NCBI GenBank assembly: GCA_964498585.1
Contig: CAZCHH010000026.1
Coordinates: 1 to 46,928 of the forward strand
Source: JAAYJM01 sp964498585
GTDB taxonomy: Bacteria > Bacteroidota > Ignavibacteria > Kapaibacteriales > UBA2268
Length of the DNA stretch: 46,928 nucleotides
Direction: 5' to 3'
Position numbers and translations under genes: made by a program
In this document: positions 33,817-43,337 of the stretch, piece after piece
Numbering within the stretch: the first letter of the stretch is position 1
How the letters are laid out: every line of letters begins with the position of its first letter
The notes under the pieces: generated by a model
What the model was told of the DNA's origin: nothing
Databases searched by the model: none
The model's input: the letters and a program-made list of their open reading frames with translations, nothing else

Positions 33817-34788
33817 ATGAAAAAAATTCTTGTTTATTTAGAAGCTCAAAAAGATACTTTAAAGCGTTCTTCACTTGAAGCAATTTCGGCTGCCCGCTTG
33901 CTTTCAAAGCAAATGAATATTCCTTTTGCAGGTGCAATTATTAATGCCGACCCGGTAAGTTGCCAAATTGCAAAAGAATATGGAATAACCGAAATTTTTA
34001 ATATAAAATCAAATTTACTTGGTAAATATACCTGCTCTGGCTACGCTGCTGCAATTTCTCAACTTGCAAATGAAAAAGGTTTCGACTGCATTTTACTTTC
34101 TGCAAACGTTGCCGGACTTGAAACAGCTCCCCGCCTTGCTATTCGTATGCAAGCAGGTTATATAGCAGATTGCGTTGGCTTGGAATTCCAAAACAATGAT
34201 ATTATTGCAAAAAAACCAATTTACGCTGGTAAATCTCAAATCACCACCAAAGTAGAAACAGAAAATAAGGTATTTACATTAAGACCAAACGTTTTTACTG
34301 CCGTTAAAGAAGATGCTGCTGCATTAAATATAACAGATTTTGCTGCAAATATTACAGAAAAAGAAGTTGGAGCAGTCGCTGTTTCAACAATGAAAAACGA
34401 AGGCAAACTTGACGTTGCAGAAGCAGACATCATCGTTTCTGGTGGCAGAGGAATGAAAGGACCCGAGAATTTCCATTTGGTTGAAGAAGTAGCTTCTACG
34501 CTCGCTGCTGCTGTAGGTGCTTCCCGTGCTGCTGTTGATGCCGGCTGGCGTCCTCACAGCGAACAAGTTGGGCAGACTGGTAAAACTGTTTCTCCTACTC
34601 TTTATGTTGCCTGCGGTATATCCGGAGCAGTTCAGCATCTTGCTGGTATGTCGTCAGCAAAATTTATTGTTGCTATCAATAAAGACAAAGACGCCCCAAT
34701 TTTCAAAGTTACTGATTATGGGATAATTGGCGATGCCCTTGCAGTTCTTCCAAAATTAAATGAAAATTTAAAGAAAATTAAAGGATAG
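33817..34788 (+). CDS. etfA: Electron transfer flavoprotein subunit alpha
   Basis: 323 residues from ATG 33817. GGAG at 33807-33810 touches the earlier ATG 33811 but is well spaced for 33817. The C-terminal FAD-binding domain shows 'VSGGRGMKGPENFHLVEEVA', 'GASRAAVDAGWRPHSEQVGQ', 'LYVACGISGAVQHLAGM', 'IVAINKDKDAPIF' and 'DYGIIGDALAVLP'. All the usual EtfA landmarks are present. Co-transcribed with etfB. Confidence 0.97.
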   Translation: MKKILVYLEAQKDTLKRSSLEAISAARLLSKQMNIPFAGAIINADPVSCQIAKEYGITEIFNIKSNLLGKYTCSGYAAAISQLANEKGFDCILLSANVAGLETAPRLAIRMQAGYIADCVGLEFQNNDIIAKKPIYAGKSQITTKVETENKVFTLRPNVFTAVKEDAAALNITDFAANITEKEVGAVAVSTMKNEGKLDVAEADIIVSGGRGMKGPENFHLVEEVASTLAAAVGASRAAVDAGWRPHSEQVGQTGKTVSPTLYVACGISGAVQHLAGMSSAKFIVAINKDKDAPIFKVTDYGIIGDALAVLPKLNENLKKIKG

Positions 34789-35670
34789 CTGATAATTGAT
34801 AATTGATAATTGACAATTGACAATTGGGTTATTGGTTATTAACTCTCTTAAATTCCCCTCTTGAGAGGGGCAGGGGTGTGTTCTTATAATTATTAGTTAT
34901 TGAGTTATTAGGTTGTTAGGTTATTGGGTTATTGGTAAAAAAATATTAACAATTAATAATTAACAATTATCTTATATTTCTCCTTCTCAAATTGAATTTG
35001 GGAATGATTTTTTTTAATTATTGAAAAGATGGACTCTACATTCCCAGGTAAAGTCCATCTGAATACAAATGTAAAAACAATGCATGCCTTGTCTCTACAA
35101 AACAATAAATACAAGTAGAGACGCAATGCATTGCGTCTCAACATTATCATAATTGCAGTTTTCCCAGTCATACGAGCAGCAAGCTGTTCGCATGACAAAC
35201 CTATAGTCATGTTATCAACTTGTAGATAGTACGAATGAAGAAAGAATCTGTCATTCCAATCCCCTCTTAAAATAATGAAATTTATTTTAATGGAGATGAC
35301 GTAATCTTCGTGCGTCATTCTGACGAATGTCAATATCCATCTTATTATTTCAACTCTATTCAATTTTAGGTCTTTCAAAGAAGCATTTGGGCTTGCCCAA
35401 ATGTTTCGTGAGCAAGCTCACTTGCTTTTACAAGATTGATTCTGGCATACGCCAGAATGGCATTTTCTTGTTATGCGAAAAGCTTGCTGCTCTTATGGCT
35501 GGAAATATAAAATTCTTGATTTAAATAGTGTTACTTGCGACATCCTTAACTTTATATCTAATTCCAATCAATTATTTTTAAATTTATTCTGAAAAAAGAC
35601 ACATTATATAATTTTTTTTCTTATCTTACATATTTTATGTAAGTAATGAAATAATTTATTATCAAATAAA
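34789..35670. other. 882-base gap filled with small repeats
   Basis: In order: a 7-bp tandem run (GATAATT x3 then GACAATT x2, about 34792-34825); a CCCCTCT/AGAGGGG palindrome (about 34852-34870); GTTATTAR-type units (about 34883-34937); an AGATGGACTCTAC...GTAAAGTCCATCT hairpin (about 35026-35060); a 22-bp palindrome GAGACGCAATG-CATTGCGTCTC (35118-35139); a family E hairpin (about 35166-35196); an inverted family B (about 35250-35300); and family C2 (35314-35462). I see no coding sequence that I trust. Confidence 0.6.
35314..35462. repeat. MITE-like element, family C2 (inverted copy)
   Basis: The reverse complement of the 16194-16343 element. It shares the interior words TTTGGGCTTGCCCAAAT and GAGCAAGCTCACTTGC and ends ATACGCCAGAATGGCA. 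Confidence 0.75.
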
Positions 35671-36555
35671 ATGACAAAAATATTAATAATTTTAACTGTA
35701 CTGCTATTAGCATTAAATTTACTTAATATATTTACCCAATCTATGTCAGATAGTTCAAATAAAAAAAATTTTCTATGGGAAGTAAAATCAGACAGTTCTA
35801 CTGTTTATCTGCTTGGTTCAATTCATATTGGGAAAAAGGAAATGTATCCTTTAAATTTAATAATTGAAAATGCTTTTGATGAATGTAATAATTTGGTCGT
35901 TGAAGTTGATATTAAAGATATTGGAATTACTACAAGAACATTAGAGATGATGTATTCAGGTGATTCTACAATAAAAGATGAACTTTCTGAATACCGATAC
36001 GAAAAGTGGCAAGAAATTGCTAAATATTGTAATACACCTAGCATTATGATAAATAAGTTTAGATTGGGGTATTCATTGATTTTTTTAGAATTAAAAAAAT
36101 TATTAGAAATGGGATTTATGCCTGATTTAGGTATTGATATGTACTTTTTAAATAAAGCAGAAGGAAAAAATATATTAGAACTTGAAACTTCTGATTCTCA
36201 AATTGAACTAATGAATTCTCTATATTATTCTCTTGATACCAATACAATTGATATTGAATTGTTCAAACAGAGTATTGAGATGATGGACAGCTTAATGTAT
36301 GCCTGGCAAAATGGCGATACCAAATATTTAGAAGAAATTATTAGTTCACAGGATTCAATATTTTCTTTTGGTGGTAACGATATAGATTATAAATTGAATG
36401 ATGAAAGAAATTTCAAAATGGTTGAAAAAATTGAAGATTACTTGAAAAGTAATGACAAATATTTTATTATTGTTGGTGCTGCTCATTTAGTAGGAGAAAA
36501 TGGAATAATCAATCTTTTAATAAGAAAAAATAAATATTTTATAAAACAATTTTAG
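35671..36555 (+). CDS. TraB/GumN family protein
   Basis: 294 residues with an N-terminal hydrophobic signal or anchor (about 1-22). 'FLWEVKSDSSTVYLLGSIHI' and 'VVEVDI' form the N-terminal TraB/GumN signature (G-x-x-H), and 'YFIIVGAAHLVGENGIINLL' the C-terminal G-x-x-H. The two histidine motifs with conserved Glu are thought to form a Tiki-like metalloprotease active site. The substrate is unknown. Its stop is seven bases before the SDR gene, so the two are likely co-transcribed. Confidence 0.9.
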   Translation: MTKILIILTVLLLALNLLNIFTQSMSDSSNKKNFLWEVKSDSSTVYLLGSIHIGKKEMYPLNLIIENAFDECNNLVVEVDIKDIGITTRTLEMMYSGDSTIKDELSEYRYEKWQEIAKYCNTPSIMINKFRLGYSLIFLELKKLLEMGFMPDLGIDMYFLNKAEGKNILELETSDSQIELMNSLYYSLDTNTIDIELFKQSIEMMDSLMYAWQNGDTKYLEEIISSQDSIFSFGGNDIDYKLNDERNFKMVEKIEDYLKSNDKYFIIVGAAHLVGENGIINLLIRKNKYFIKQF

Positions 36556-36562
36556 GTATGAA

Positions 36563-37339
36563 ATGACAAATAAAAGAAAAGTAAATGTATTGATAACCGG
36601 AGCATCTTCCGGAATTGGAAGGGGCTGCTCTGGAGTTTTCGCAATGGCTGGTGCGAATTTAATCCTTTTGGCAAGAAGAAAAGAGAGAATAGATGAACTA
36701 GCTGAAATTTTAAACAAAGAATACGGTACAATGTCTTATTGTATAGATTGTGACGTAAGAAATTATGAAGAAGTAACAGAAAAAATCAACAAAATTCCGG
36801 CTAAATGGAAAAAAATTGATGTTTTGATCAATAATGCCGGTTTAGCCCGTGGATTAGATAAGATTCAAGATGGATTGCTCAGCGACTGGGAAGAAATGAT
36901 AGACACAAACGTAAAAGGACTACTCTATGTTTCCAAAGCAGTTATACCTGGAATGATTAAGAGGAAAAGTGGACATATAATTAATATTGCTTCAATTGCC
37001 GGTCGTGAGATTTATCCAAAGGGGAACGTATATTGTGCAACAAAATCTGCTGTCCGGGCGCTTTCAAAAAGTATGGTAATAGATTTAAACGGAACTGGCG
37101 TTAGAGTAACTAATCTTGATCCCGGAATTGTAGAAACTGAATTTTCTAAAATTCGTTTCCATGGAGACGAAGATAGAGCTGAAAATGTCTATAAGGGCTT
37201 TACTCCCTTAATCGGAGAAGACATTGGCTTAATTGCACTTCTTTGCGCTCAGTTGCCTGTTCATATGAATATTCAGGACATTTTGGTTACTCCATCTGCC
37301 CAAGCATCCGCTACTATTGTCAGTAAAAATTTAGAATAA
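36563..37339 (+). CDS. Short-chain dehydrogenase/reductase, YdfG-like
   Basis: 258 residues of classical SDR. The nucleotide motif is 'TGASSGIGRG', followed by 'LINNAGLARG', and the catalytic Ser-Tyr-Lys is 'IASIAGREIYPKGNVYCATK'. 'DPGIVETEFSKIRFHGDEDR' and the C-terminal 'HMNIQDILVTPSAQ' match the 3-hydroxy-acid dehydrogenase YdfG group, which favours NADP. The exact substrate is unresolved. It sits between the TraB gene and the PEP/pyruvate-binding gene with short gaps (7 and 20 bases). Confidence 0.93.
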   Translation: MTNKRKVNVLITGASSGIGRGCSGVFAMAGANLILLARRKERIDELAEILNKEYGTMSYCIDCDVRNYEEVTEKINKIPAKWKKIDVLINNAGLARGLDKIQDGLLSDWEEMIDTNVKGLLYVSKAVIPGMIKRKSGHIINIASIAGREIYPKGNVYCATKSAVRALSKSMVIDLNGTGVRVTNLDPGIVETEFSKIRFHGDEDRAENVYKGFTPLIGEDIGLIALLCAQLPVHMNIQDILVTPSAQASATIVSKNLE

Positions 37340-37359
37340 ATTAAAATAAGAATAAAGAT

Positions 37360-40300
37360 ATGAGCATTAATAAAAACTATTCGGTTCAAGAATTAAAAGA
37401 ACGGGTAAAAGAATTAAACTGCCTTTATCACGTTGAAGAAATTTTGAATAATCGGGATTTCACTATTACTCAAGCGTTGAATGCAATTATTGATATCCTT
37501 CCTACTGGCTGGCAATTTTCAGAATTTTGTAATGCCAGAATAAACGTTTACAACAAAAAATATCAAAAAAACGATATTCAGCCAACACAATGGATTTTAA
37601 GAGAAATAATTATTATTCAGGAAGAAGAAGTTGGTTTTATTGAAGTATTTTATTCAGAAGGTATTCCTAATCAAATTATTGATCCTTTCTTAGACGAAGA
37701 GCGAAAATTATTAAAAAATATATCTTTAAGGATAGCTTCTTATCTTCTTTATCAACGTTTAAAAAATTCATTTGAAGATACTAAATCTTTAACGAATGAA
37801 GCTAAAAGCCCAATAGATGAAAATTTTAAATGGAACGATGTTTTAAAAATGCTTAAAATGACAGACCAGCACCTTTTTGCTGTCTTATCTCGAAAAATGA
37901 TTAACCATCTTTTCTGCAAAGGAATAAAAGAAGCAAAGGAACTATTCCAAAAGTTAGGAACAAGTACTAATGATTTTAATGTTTCAAATGAAATAAATCG
38001 TCCTTCAAAAAAGCAAGTCCTTGATAATTCTTTTAATTACGGATTCGATATATATAATATTGCATCAAATTATTTTTCAAACGATGAATTGCTCGATTTA
38101 ATCCAAAAGTGGATTTATGAGGAAAGGTCACATTTCCTTCTTAAAGCATTAGCAAACCAAAATCTTGTGCTTTCTGAACTTTCAGATGCTATTAGAAAAT
38201 ACTATTATATAAATCCAATTTCTGAAAATCCAGACTTTTACGATTTGATTTCTCCAATAAATAAAGGAATACGTGTTTCTTTGATTAGGCGTTTTCTTAC
38301 AGACCAGCTTCAATTCATAGAAGTAGCTAAGAATTATATTAATGTTCACGATTTCTTTGCATTGTTGCAACATATGATTTTTCCAAGTGAAAGCAATGGA
38401 AAACTCGGTGGAAAAACTTCTGGTCTTTTTCTTGCTCAACAAATATTCAAAAAGAATTTAGAAAATCCAATCTTTCAAAATATTAAAACTCCAAAATCCT
38501 GGTATATTCCTTCTGACGGAACTTATAATTTTATTTATTATAATAATTTAGAAGATGTTATTGAACAAAAATACAAGTCAATAGATGAAATTCGTCAGGA
38601 ATATCCACATATAATACAAGCATTCAAAAATTCACATTTTCCTATGGAAATTCAAAATGGTTTATCCCGTGCATTAGATGATTTTGGCGATTCCCCTATT
38701 ATTGTTCGTTCGTCTTCCCTTCTTGAAGACCGGCTTGGCTCTGCCTTTGCAGGAAAGTACAAAAGTTTGTTTCTTGGAAACCAGGGAACTAAGAAGGAAA
38801 AGCTTGAAGCACTTATGGATGCTATTGCTGAAGTTTATGCTTCAATCTTTTGTCCAGACCCTATCGGATATCGTGCTGAAAGAGGGCTTCTTGATTTCCA
38901 CGAAGAAATGGGAATTATGATTCAGGAAGTTGTAGGAAAAAGAATAGGAAAATACTTTTTTCCAGCATTTGCTGGCGTTGCTTTTAGCACAAATGAATTT
39001 CGATGGTCGCCAAGAATCAAGCGTGAAGATGGACTAATTCGCATTGTTCCCGGACTCGGCACCCGAGCTGTTGACCGTATTGGAAATGATTATCCGGTAT
39101 TAATTTCTCCCGGAAAACCAGAATTAAGAGTAAATCTTACTTTAAGCGATTACCTCGCTTATTCTCCAAGAAATATTGACGTAATAAATCTTGAAAAAAA
39201 TACTTTCGAGACAATTCCCATTAATAAATTAATAGAAGAAGTTGGAAATAATTACCCTGCTTTAAACAATGTATTTTCTATAGTCGAAGATAATCATTTG
39301 AAAGTTCCTGTCGGTTTAGGTATTGATACTAAACAGCACGATATAATACCTACTTTCGATAATTTGATTAATAAAACGGATTGTATTAAACAACTTAATG
39401 AAATTCTTAAGCTATTACGAAGTACAATCGGAACTCCTGTTGACGTAGAATTTGCTTCTGATGGTGAATCTTTTTATCTTTTGCAGTGCAGGCCCCAAAG
39501 CTATTATTCAGATAATGCATCAGCAGTGATACCGAAAGATATTCCAAATGAAAACATTATTTTCACAGCAAAAAAACATGTTTCCGGAGGAAGAATTCCA
39601 GATGCTAACTATTTAGTTTATGTCGACCCACAAACTTATTCAAATCTACCTACTTACGAGGATTATAAAAATATAGGAAGAGCAGTAGGAAAATTGAACT
39701 ATCTTTTGACAAAAAAAACCTTTATTTTATTAGGACCGGGGCGTTGGGGCAGTAGAGATGATGTTAAAATGGGAGTAAGCGTTTCTTATTCAGATATCTG
39801 CAATACTTCTTTACTTGTCGAAATTGCAAGAAAGAAAGGAAATTATGTCCCAGATTTATCCTTCGGAACTCATTTTTTCCAAGACCTTGTTGAATCTTCA
39901 ATTTATTATCTACCTCTTTATCCAGATGAAGAAAATGTTATATTCAACCAAGATTTTTTCGATAATTCGCCAAATACTTTAAATAGATTTATTCCGGAAT
40001 TTGAGCAATACTCCGATGTTATTAAAGTGATTAATGTGGCTGAAGCAACTGGTGGCGATGTTTGCAGAGTTTTAATGGATTCTGATAATGATGAAGCAAT
40101 TTGCTTCTTTGCTAATAAGGGAACTGAATCAACTTACAAAACAAGTAACGTTATAGAAAAAGGAAGTGATAATGTCTATGCTCTTAACTGGCGATTGGAA
40201 ATGGTAAATGTAATTTCAAAAAAAATTGACAGAGAAAAATATGGAATAAAAAATCTTTACCTATTCGGAACAACTTTTTTAGGAATTGCTGGTGCGAATT

Positions 40301-40530
40301 CTGATATTGATATTCTTGTACATTTTATCGGAAATGACGAACAACTTAAAGATATGCAAACTTGGTTCGATGGCTGGAATTTGGCTCTAAGCGAAATCAA
40401 TTTTCAAAATTCCGGATACCGTGTTGAAAAAATGATTGATTTATACATTATTACAGATAAAGATATTGCTGAAAAAGAATACTATGCTCATTTGATTGAT
40501 GAAAATGCAAATGCCTCGAAGAAACTGTAG
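37360..40530 (+). CDS. PEP/pyruvate-binding (PPDK N-domain) protein with GAF-like and nucleotidyltransferase domains
   Basis: 1056 residues, cytoplasmic. Residues 1-145 resemble a GAF-type sensor module with its common leader 'ELKERVKELNCLYHVEEIL'. A helical region follows (about 155-335). The PEP/pyruvate-binding ATP-grasp domain runs from about 340 ('SNGKLGGKTSGLFLAQQIF') through 'SPIIVRSSSLLEDRLGSAFA' (about 445) and 'LLQCRPQ' (about 705). The swivelling phosphohistidine domain and the C-terminal TIM barrel of PPDK/PEP synthase are absent. Residues about 960-1050 form a DNA polymerase beta-type nucleotidyltransferase ('LYLFGTTFLGIAGANSDIDI', then 'LVHF'), with the D-x-D pair intact and Gly-Thr in place of the usual Gly-Ser. 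Such proteins may phosphorylate or nucleotidylate a target; the function is unknown. Confidence 0.88.
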   Translation: MSINKNYSVQELKERVKELNCLYHVEEILNNRDFTITQALNAIIDILPTGWQFSEFCNARINVYNKKYQKNDIQPTQWILREIIIIQEEEVGFIEVFYSEGIPNQIIDPFLDEERKLLKNISLRIASYLLYQRLKNSFEDTKSLTNEAKSPIDENFKWNDVLKMLKMTDQHLFAVLSRKMINHLFCKGIKEAKELFQKLGTSTNDFNVSNEINRPSKKQVLDNSFNYGFDIYNIASNYFSNDELLDLIQKWIYEERSHFLLKALANQNLVLSELSDAIRKYYYINPISENPDFYDLISPINKGIRVSLIRRFLTDQLQFIEVAKNYINVHDFFALLQHMIFPSESNGKLGGKTSGLFLAQQIFKKNLENPIFQNIKTPKSWYIPSDGTYNFIYYNNLEDVIEQKYKSIDEIRQEYPHIIQAFKNSHFPMEIQNGLSRALDDFGDSPIIVRSSSLLEDRLGSAFAGKYKSLFLGNQGTKKEKLEALMDAIAEVYASIFCPDPIGYRAERGLLDFHEEMGIMIQEVVGKRIGKYFFPAFAGVAFSTNEFRWSPRIKREDGLIRIVPGLGTRAVDRIGNDYPVLISPGKPELRVNLTLSDYLAYSPRNIDVINLEKNTFETIPINKLIEEVGNNYPALNNVFSIVEDNHLKVPVGLGIDTKQHDIIPTFDNLINKTDCIKQLNEILKLLRSTIGTPVDVEFASDGESFYLLQCRPQSYYSDNASAVIPKDIPNENIIFTAKKHVSGGRIPDANYLVYVDPQTYSNLPTYEDYKNIGRAVGKLNYLLTKKTFILLGPGRWGSRDDVKMGVSVSYSDICNTSLLVEIARKKGNYVPDLSFGTHFFQDLVESSIYYLPLYPDEENVIFNQDFFDNSPNTLNRFIPEFEQYSDVIKVINVAEATGGDVCRVLMDSDNDEAICFFANKGTESTYKTSNVIEKGSDNVYALNWRLEMVNVISKKIDREKYGIKNLYLFGTTFLGIAGANSDIDILVHFIGNDEQLKDMQTWFDGWNLALSEINFQNSGYRVEKMIDLYIITDKDIAEKEYYAHLIDENANASKKL

Positions 40531-40595
40531 ATGTTTAAATGAGTGTATTTAAAAAATTGAATATTCTAGCAGTTACTCGGACTTTAGAATGTTTA

Positions 40596-40866
40596 TTAAG
40601 CATATGGACTCCACATCGGACGAGTGGAGCCCATCTTTACTCTTTCAAAAACCACCCACAGCGCCTCTATTCTGGTGAAATGCCCAATTTCATTATCATA
40701 CTTTCTTACACCGTGGTCGGCGTAATTGCTATCCTTATCTTTTTCCTTCCCGATGAATTTGGTGCGGTTAATATCTGTTGTATTCAAAACTTTACCAAAC
40801 GGAGCATAATCAAACTGCTTTACGATTTCGCCGTCATCACGCACAACAGAATGAATGTTCTTTCTA
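40596..40866 (-). pseudogene. RHS-repeat core fragment (remnant)
   Basis: The minus-strand frame gives 'NIHSVVRDDGEIVKQFDYAP', then 'FGKVLNTTDINRTKFIGKEK', then 'YADHGVRKYDNEIGHFTRIE'. This is the RHS-repeat-associated core motif (Y-x-P-F-G ... F-x-G-K-E-x-D ... G-x-R-x-Y-D-x-x-x-G-x-F). Full RHS proteins are over 1000 residues, and neither the repeats upstream nor a toxin tip remains. The right end is cut by a frame break near 40866. The left end runs into a short hairpin (GGACTCCAC...GTGGAGCCC, about 40607-40630). Confidence 0.8.
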
Positions 40867-40908
40867 CAAAAACAAACATAGAAATATTTGAAATGAATTG
40901 CAAATAGT

Positions 40909-40941
40909 AGTCAACCGATGACTGACAGTCATCGGTTGACT
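40909..40941. repeat. Perfect 15-bp hairpin
   Basis: AGTCAACCGATGACT (40909-40923), loop GAC, then AGTCATCGGTTGACT (40927-40941). No T-run follows, so a simple terminator is unlikely. It lies between the RHS remnant and the OmpA-family gene. Confidence 0.7.
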
Positions 40942-40986
40942 TGGAATACTTTCAGAAAAGTTTATATAAAGAATAATTAAATCTTT

Positions 40987-43131
40987 TTACTTTATTGGTG
41001 TTTCTATAATAATCTGAACAGTTCTTGAATAATTTCTTCCTTGAGGAGTATCATTTTCATATATTTTAATATCGTTGCCAACCCCTTTGATTGTCAAATT
41101 TTCAGCAGGAACATTTAAAACGTTTTGCACTTCGAAAGCCCGCCTCTGAGCAAGGTCGCGATTATATTGAGCGTCACCAATTCTATCGGTATAACCCGTT
41201 ATTGTAACTTTTGAATTTGGTTTAATATGTTCTTTAATTGTTTTCAAAGAGACCTTGTGTTGTTCAGTAATCTGAGATTTATCAAAATCGAAAATAATAA
41301 GAGAATACTTTTCAATGATTTTATCTTCTAACAGATTTTCGCGTTTCTTTTTCAAAGTGATTTGCTCAATATTAACATTAGTTTCAGAAAAAGTTTTAGC
41401 TCCATAAATATCTTTTCCGGTTAAAGTAAAATTAATAGGAGTGTCTAATTCCGGCATTGGCTCTTGCTCAACAGTCCATTTAATATTTTGAGGTACATCG
41501 ACTCCTTCAAATTTCCTTAATTCATTATCATCTTGTTTAACATCGATATCCCATGAAGCCAACTCAACTGTTCGGCTAATCTGGGGAATCATTTCAATAA
41601 TAGGAGGATTAGCTTGAATAGTAACGCTTTTTAAAGTAACAGGTTTGATAATATTATATGAATCAGAAGAAATTTCAACTCTCTGATTCTCTTTCTGTCC
41701 ATCTAAAACATTTGCTCTTGAAGGATTAGAAGGTAGATTTTGAGCATTAACATTAATTCGTTTAGAATCAATTTTCCAAACATTAACAAAATAATCCTTA
41801 ACCTGTTCTGCTCTGCTTTTTGATAATTCTAAATTATTTTCTTCACTTCCGAAATTGCTATTGCACCCAGTTAAATTTATAGTTGCTCTTGGATTGTCAA
41901 CAAGTCGCCTGCCAATAATATTTAAAATGTCCTTATAAATATCTAATGTATTCCAGTTTAGCTTCTGCTCATTAAAGCTGACAACAGAATTACTGTTTAA
42001 CAAATTCAGGTCTGTAATTTTTAGGTCCGGGCTGTTTGTTTTAAAGAAGACATAAGGAAGCAACGGGAAAGCTTCTTCTGTCTCAAATTCTTCTATATAG
42101 ACAGTAGGATTCTTTTCTTTTTTCCCATCTCTTGAAATACCGTAAACTTCAATCAAAGATTTAAAAGAAGAAGGTTTTGCAATTTCTTTTCGATAGCTTT
42201 CTTTTATTGTTGTTCGTTCTAAAATATAAGTATCAAAATTAATTTCTTCTTTTGTTTCTTTGGAATCAGTTAGAACAACTCTATCTTTTTCCAATCCTAA
42301 AACTGGAATTTCAACTGTATCTCTTAAATAAACTTCTTCATATTCAGTTTTTAAAGATGTAGAAGGATAAATAGGGAATTTGAGCGAAGCACCAAATTCG
42401 AAAGTGGCAGCTTTCCAATCAACAGAAGATACATCGATAAAAGGTAGTTGATAACGAATTTGTGGAACTAACAGCATATCTTCATTTAAATTAAATTCAT
42501 ATCCTATTCCGAAAGTACCGAAAAGCTGGAAATTCTTAGCATCAGGAATGTCGTTATCAGTAAATACGTTTCGGCTTCTGCTGTCTGAATCAATGAAAAC
42601 TACATCATCGGGGGAGAGAATTTTTTCGTGCTGGTCGAATTTAGAATTGATAAGATAACCTGCTTTAAAGCCAATTAAACTAATAAACTGGGAAAAGAAT
42701 TTAAAATGTACTGTAGGTTCAAGAGAAATTAAACTCAGATTTGAAGATAAAAAATGTACTACTTCTACGTTATTCACTGGTATGTTTGTGCTTGGGTCTT
42801 TTGCTATAGCATTGCCAATAATTTCAGTTTTTTCCAAATCTGCACCGATTGTCGAATATCCCAATCTGATTTCTAAATTAATATTTGGCTTAAGCTCTAA
42901 ATCGAATAAGCCGCCAAATGAAAATCCGCTACCATTGCCATCTTTAAATGTTGGAGAGCAACAAGGGACACCGGGTAAATTACTAAAAGAAGCAGAATGA
43001 AAATTATAATTATATGCTCCGTAAACTCCTAAATGAAATAATGGAACTCTGCTGCTATCTGCTGATTCCAAATTTGTATTGATTATAAATACCAATAATA
43101 TTATTATTTTTAAAAGTATGAACTTTTTCAT
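40987..43131 (-). CDS. Outer-membrane beta-barrel protein with two OmpA-like domains
   Basis: 714 residues. The signal peptide ends near 'NTNLESA' (about 25). Residues about 28-245 form an 8-strand-type barrel ('FHLGVYGAYNYNFHS', 'LEIRLGYSTIGADLE', 'ATFEFGASLKFPIYP'). A linker follows, then a first OmpA-like domain (about 355-495, 'PYVFFKTNSPDL', 'INLTGCNSNFGSEENN', 'LSKSRAEQVKDYF'), a beta linker (about 500-600), and a canonical OmpA domain (about 605-710, 'LIIFDFDKSQITEQH', 'VTITGYTDRIGDAQYNRDLA', 'GRNYSRTVQIII'). It tethers outer membrane to peptidoglycan. The first domain has Cys in place of the usual His-Thr-Asp and may not bind peptidoglycan. Confidence 0.87.
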   Translation of the reverse strand: MKKFILLKIIILLVFIINTNLESADSSRVPLFHLGVYGAYNYNFHSASFSNLPGVPCCSPTFKDGNGSGFSFGGLFDLELKPNINLEIRLGYSTIGADLEKTEIIGNAIAKDPSTNIPVNNVEVVHFLSSNLSLISLEPTVHFKFFSQFISLIGFKAGYLINSKFDQHEKILSPDDVVFIDSDSRSRNVFTDNDIPDAKNFQLFGTFGIGYEFNLNEDMLLVPQIRYQLPFIDVSSVDWKAATFEFGASLKFPIYPSTSLKTEYEEVYLRDTVEIPVLGLEKDRVVLTDSKETKEEINFDTYILERTTIKESYRKEIAKPSSFKSLIEVYGISRDGKKEKNPTVYIEEFETEEAFPLLPYVFFKTNSPDLKITDLNLLNSNSVVSFNEQKLNWNTLDIYKDILNIIGRRLVDNPRATINLTGCNSNFGSEENNLELSKSRAEQVKDYFVNVWKIDSKRINVNAQNLPSNPSRANVLDGQKENQRVEISSDSYNIIKPVTLKSVTIQANPPIIEMIPQISRTVELASWDIDVKQDDNELRKFEGVDVPQNIKWTVEQEPMPELDTPINFTLTGKDIYGAKTFSETNVNIEQITLKKKRENLLEDKIIEKYSLIIFDFDKSQITEQHKVSLKTIKEHIKPNSKVTITGYTDRIGDAQYNRDLAQRRAFEVQNVLNVPAENLTIKGVGNDIKIYENDTPQGRNYSRTVQIIIETPIK

Positions 43132-43337
43132 AATTCTATTCTTTTGTTTTACATACTACAAAATAATGAATTTTCTTTTGTTTTCATAATATTAATTAAA
43201 ATATTTTTTTATTATGATTTTTTCTTTTTTATATAAATATGAATGTAATTTCAAAGCTGGATTCTCGTTGTGGTCGCTAAAGAGTCATATAAAAGTATCT
43301 CACATTCTTTTATCAAGATTTCTCACTTCTAAAACAA

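Noticed and set aside
34953..35378. A 141-codon minus-strand open frame in the etfA-TraB gap
   Set aside because: It is made almost entirely of small repeats (family B, family E hairpin, palindrome) and its peptide shows no folded-domain pattern or RBS.
40539..40907. A 122-codon plus-strand open frame
   Set aside because: It is antisense to a clear RHS core match on the minus strand and its peptide looks like no protein family.
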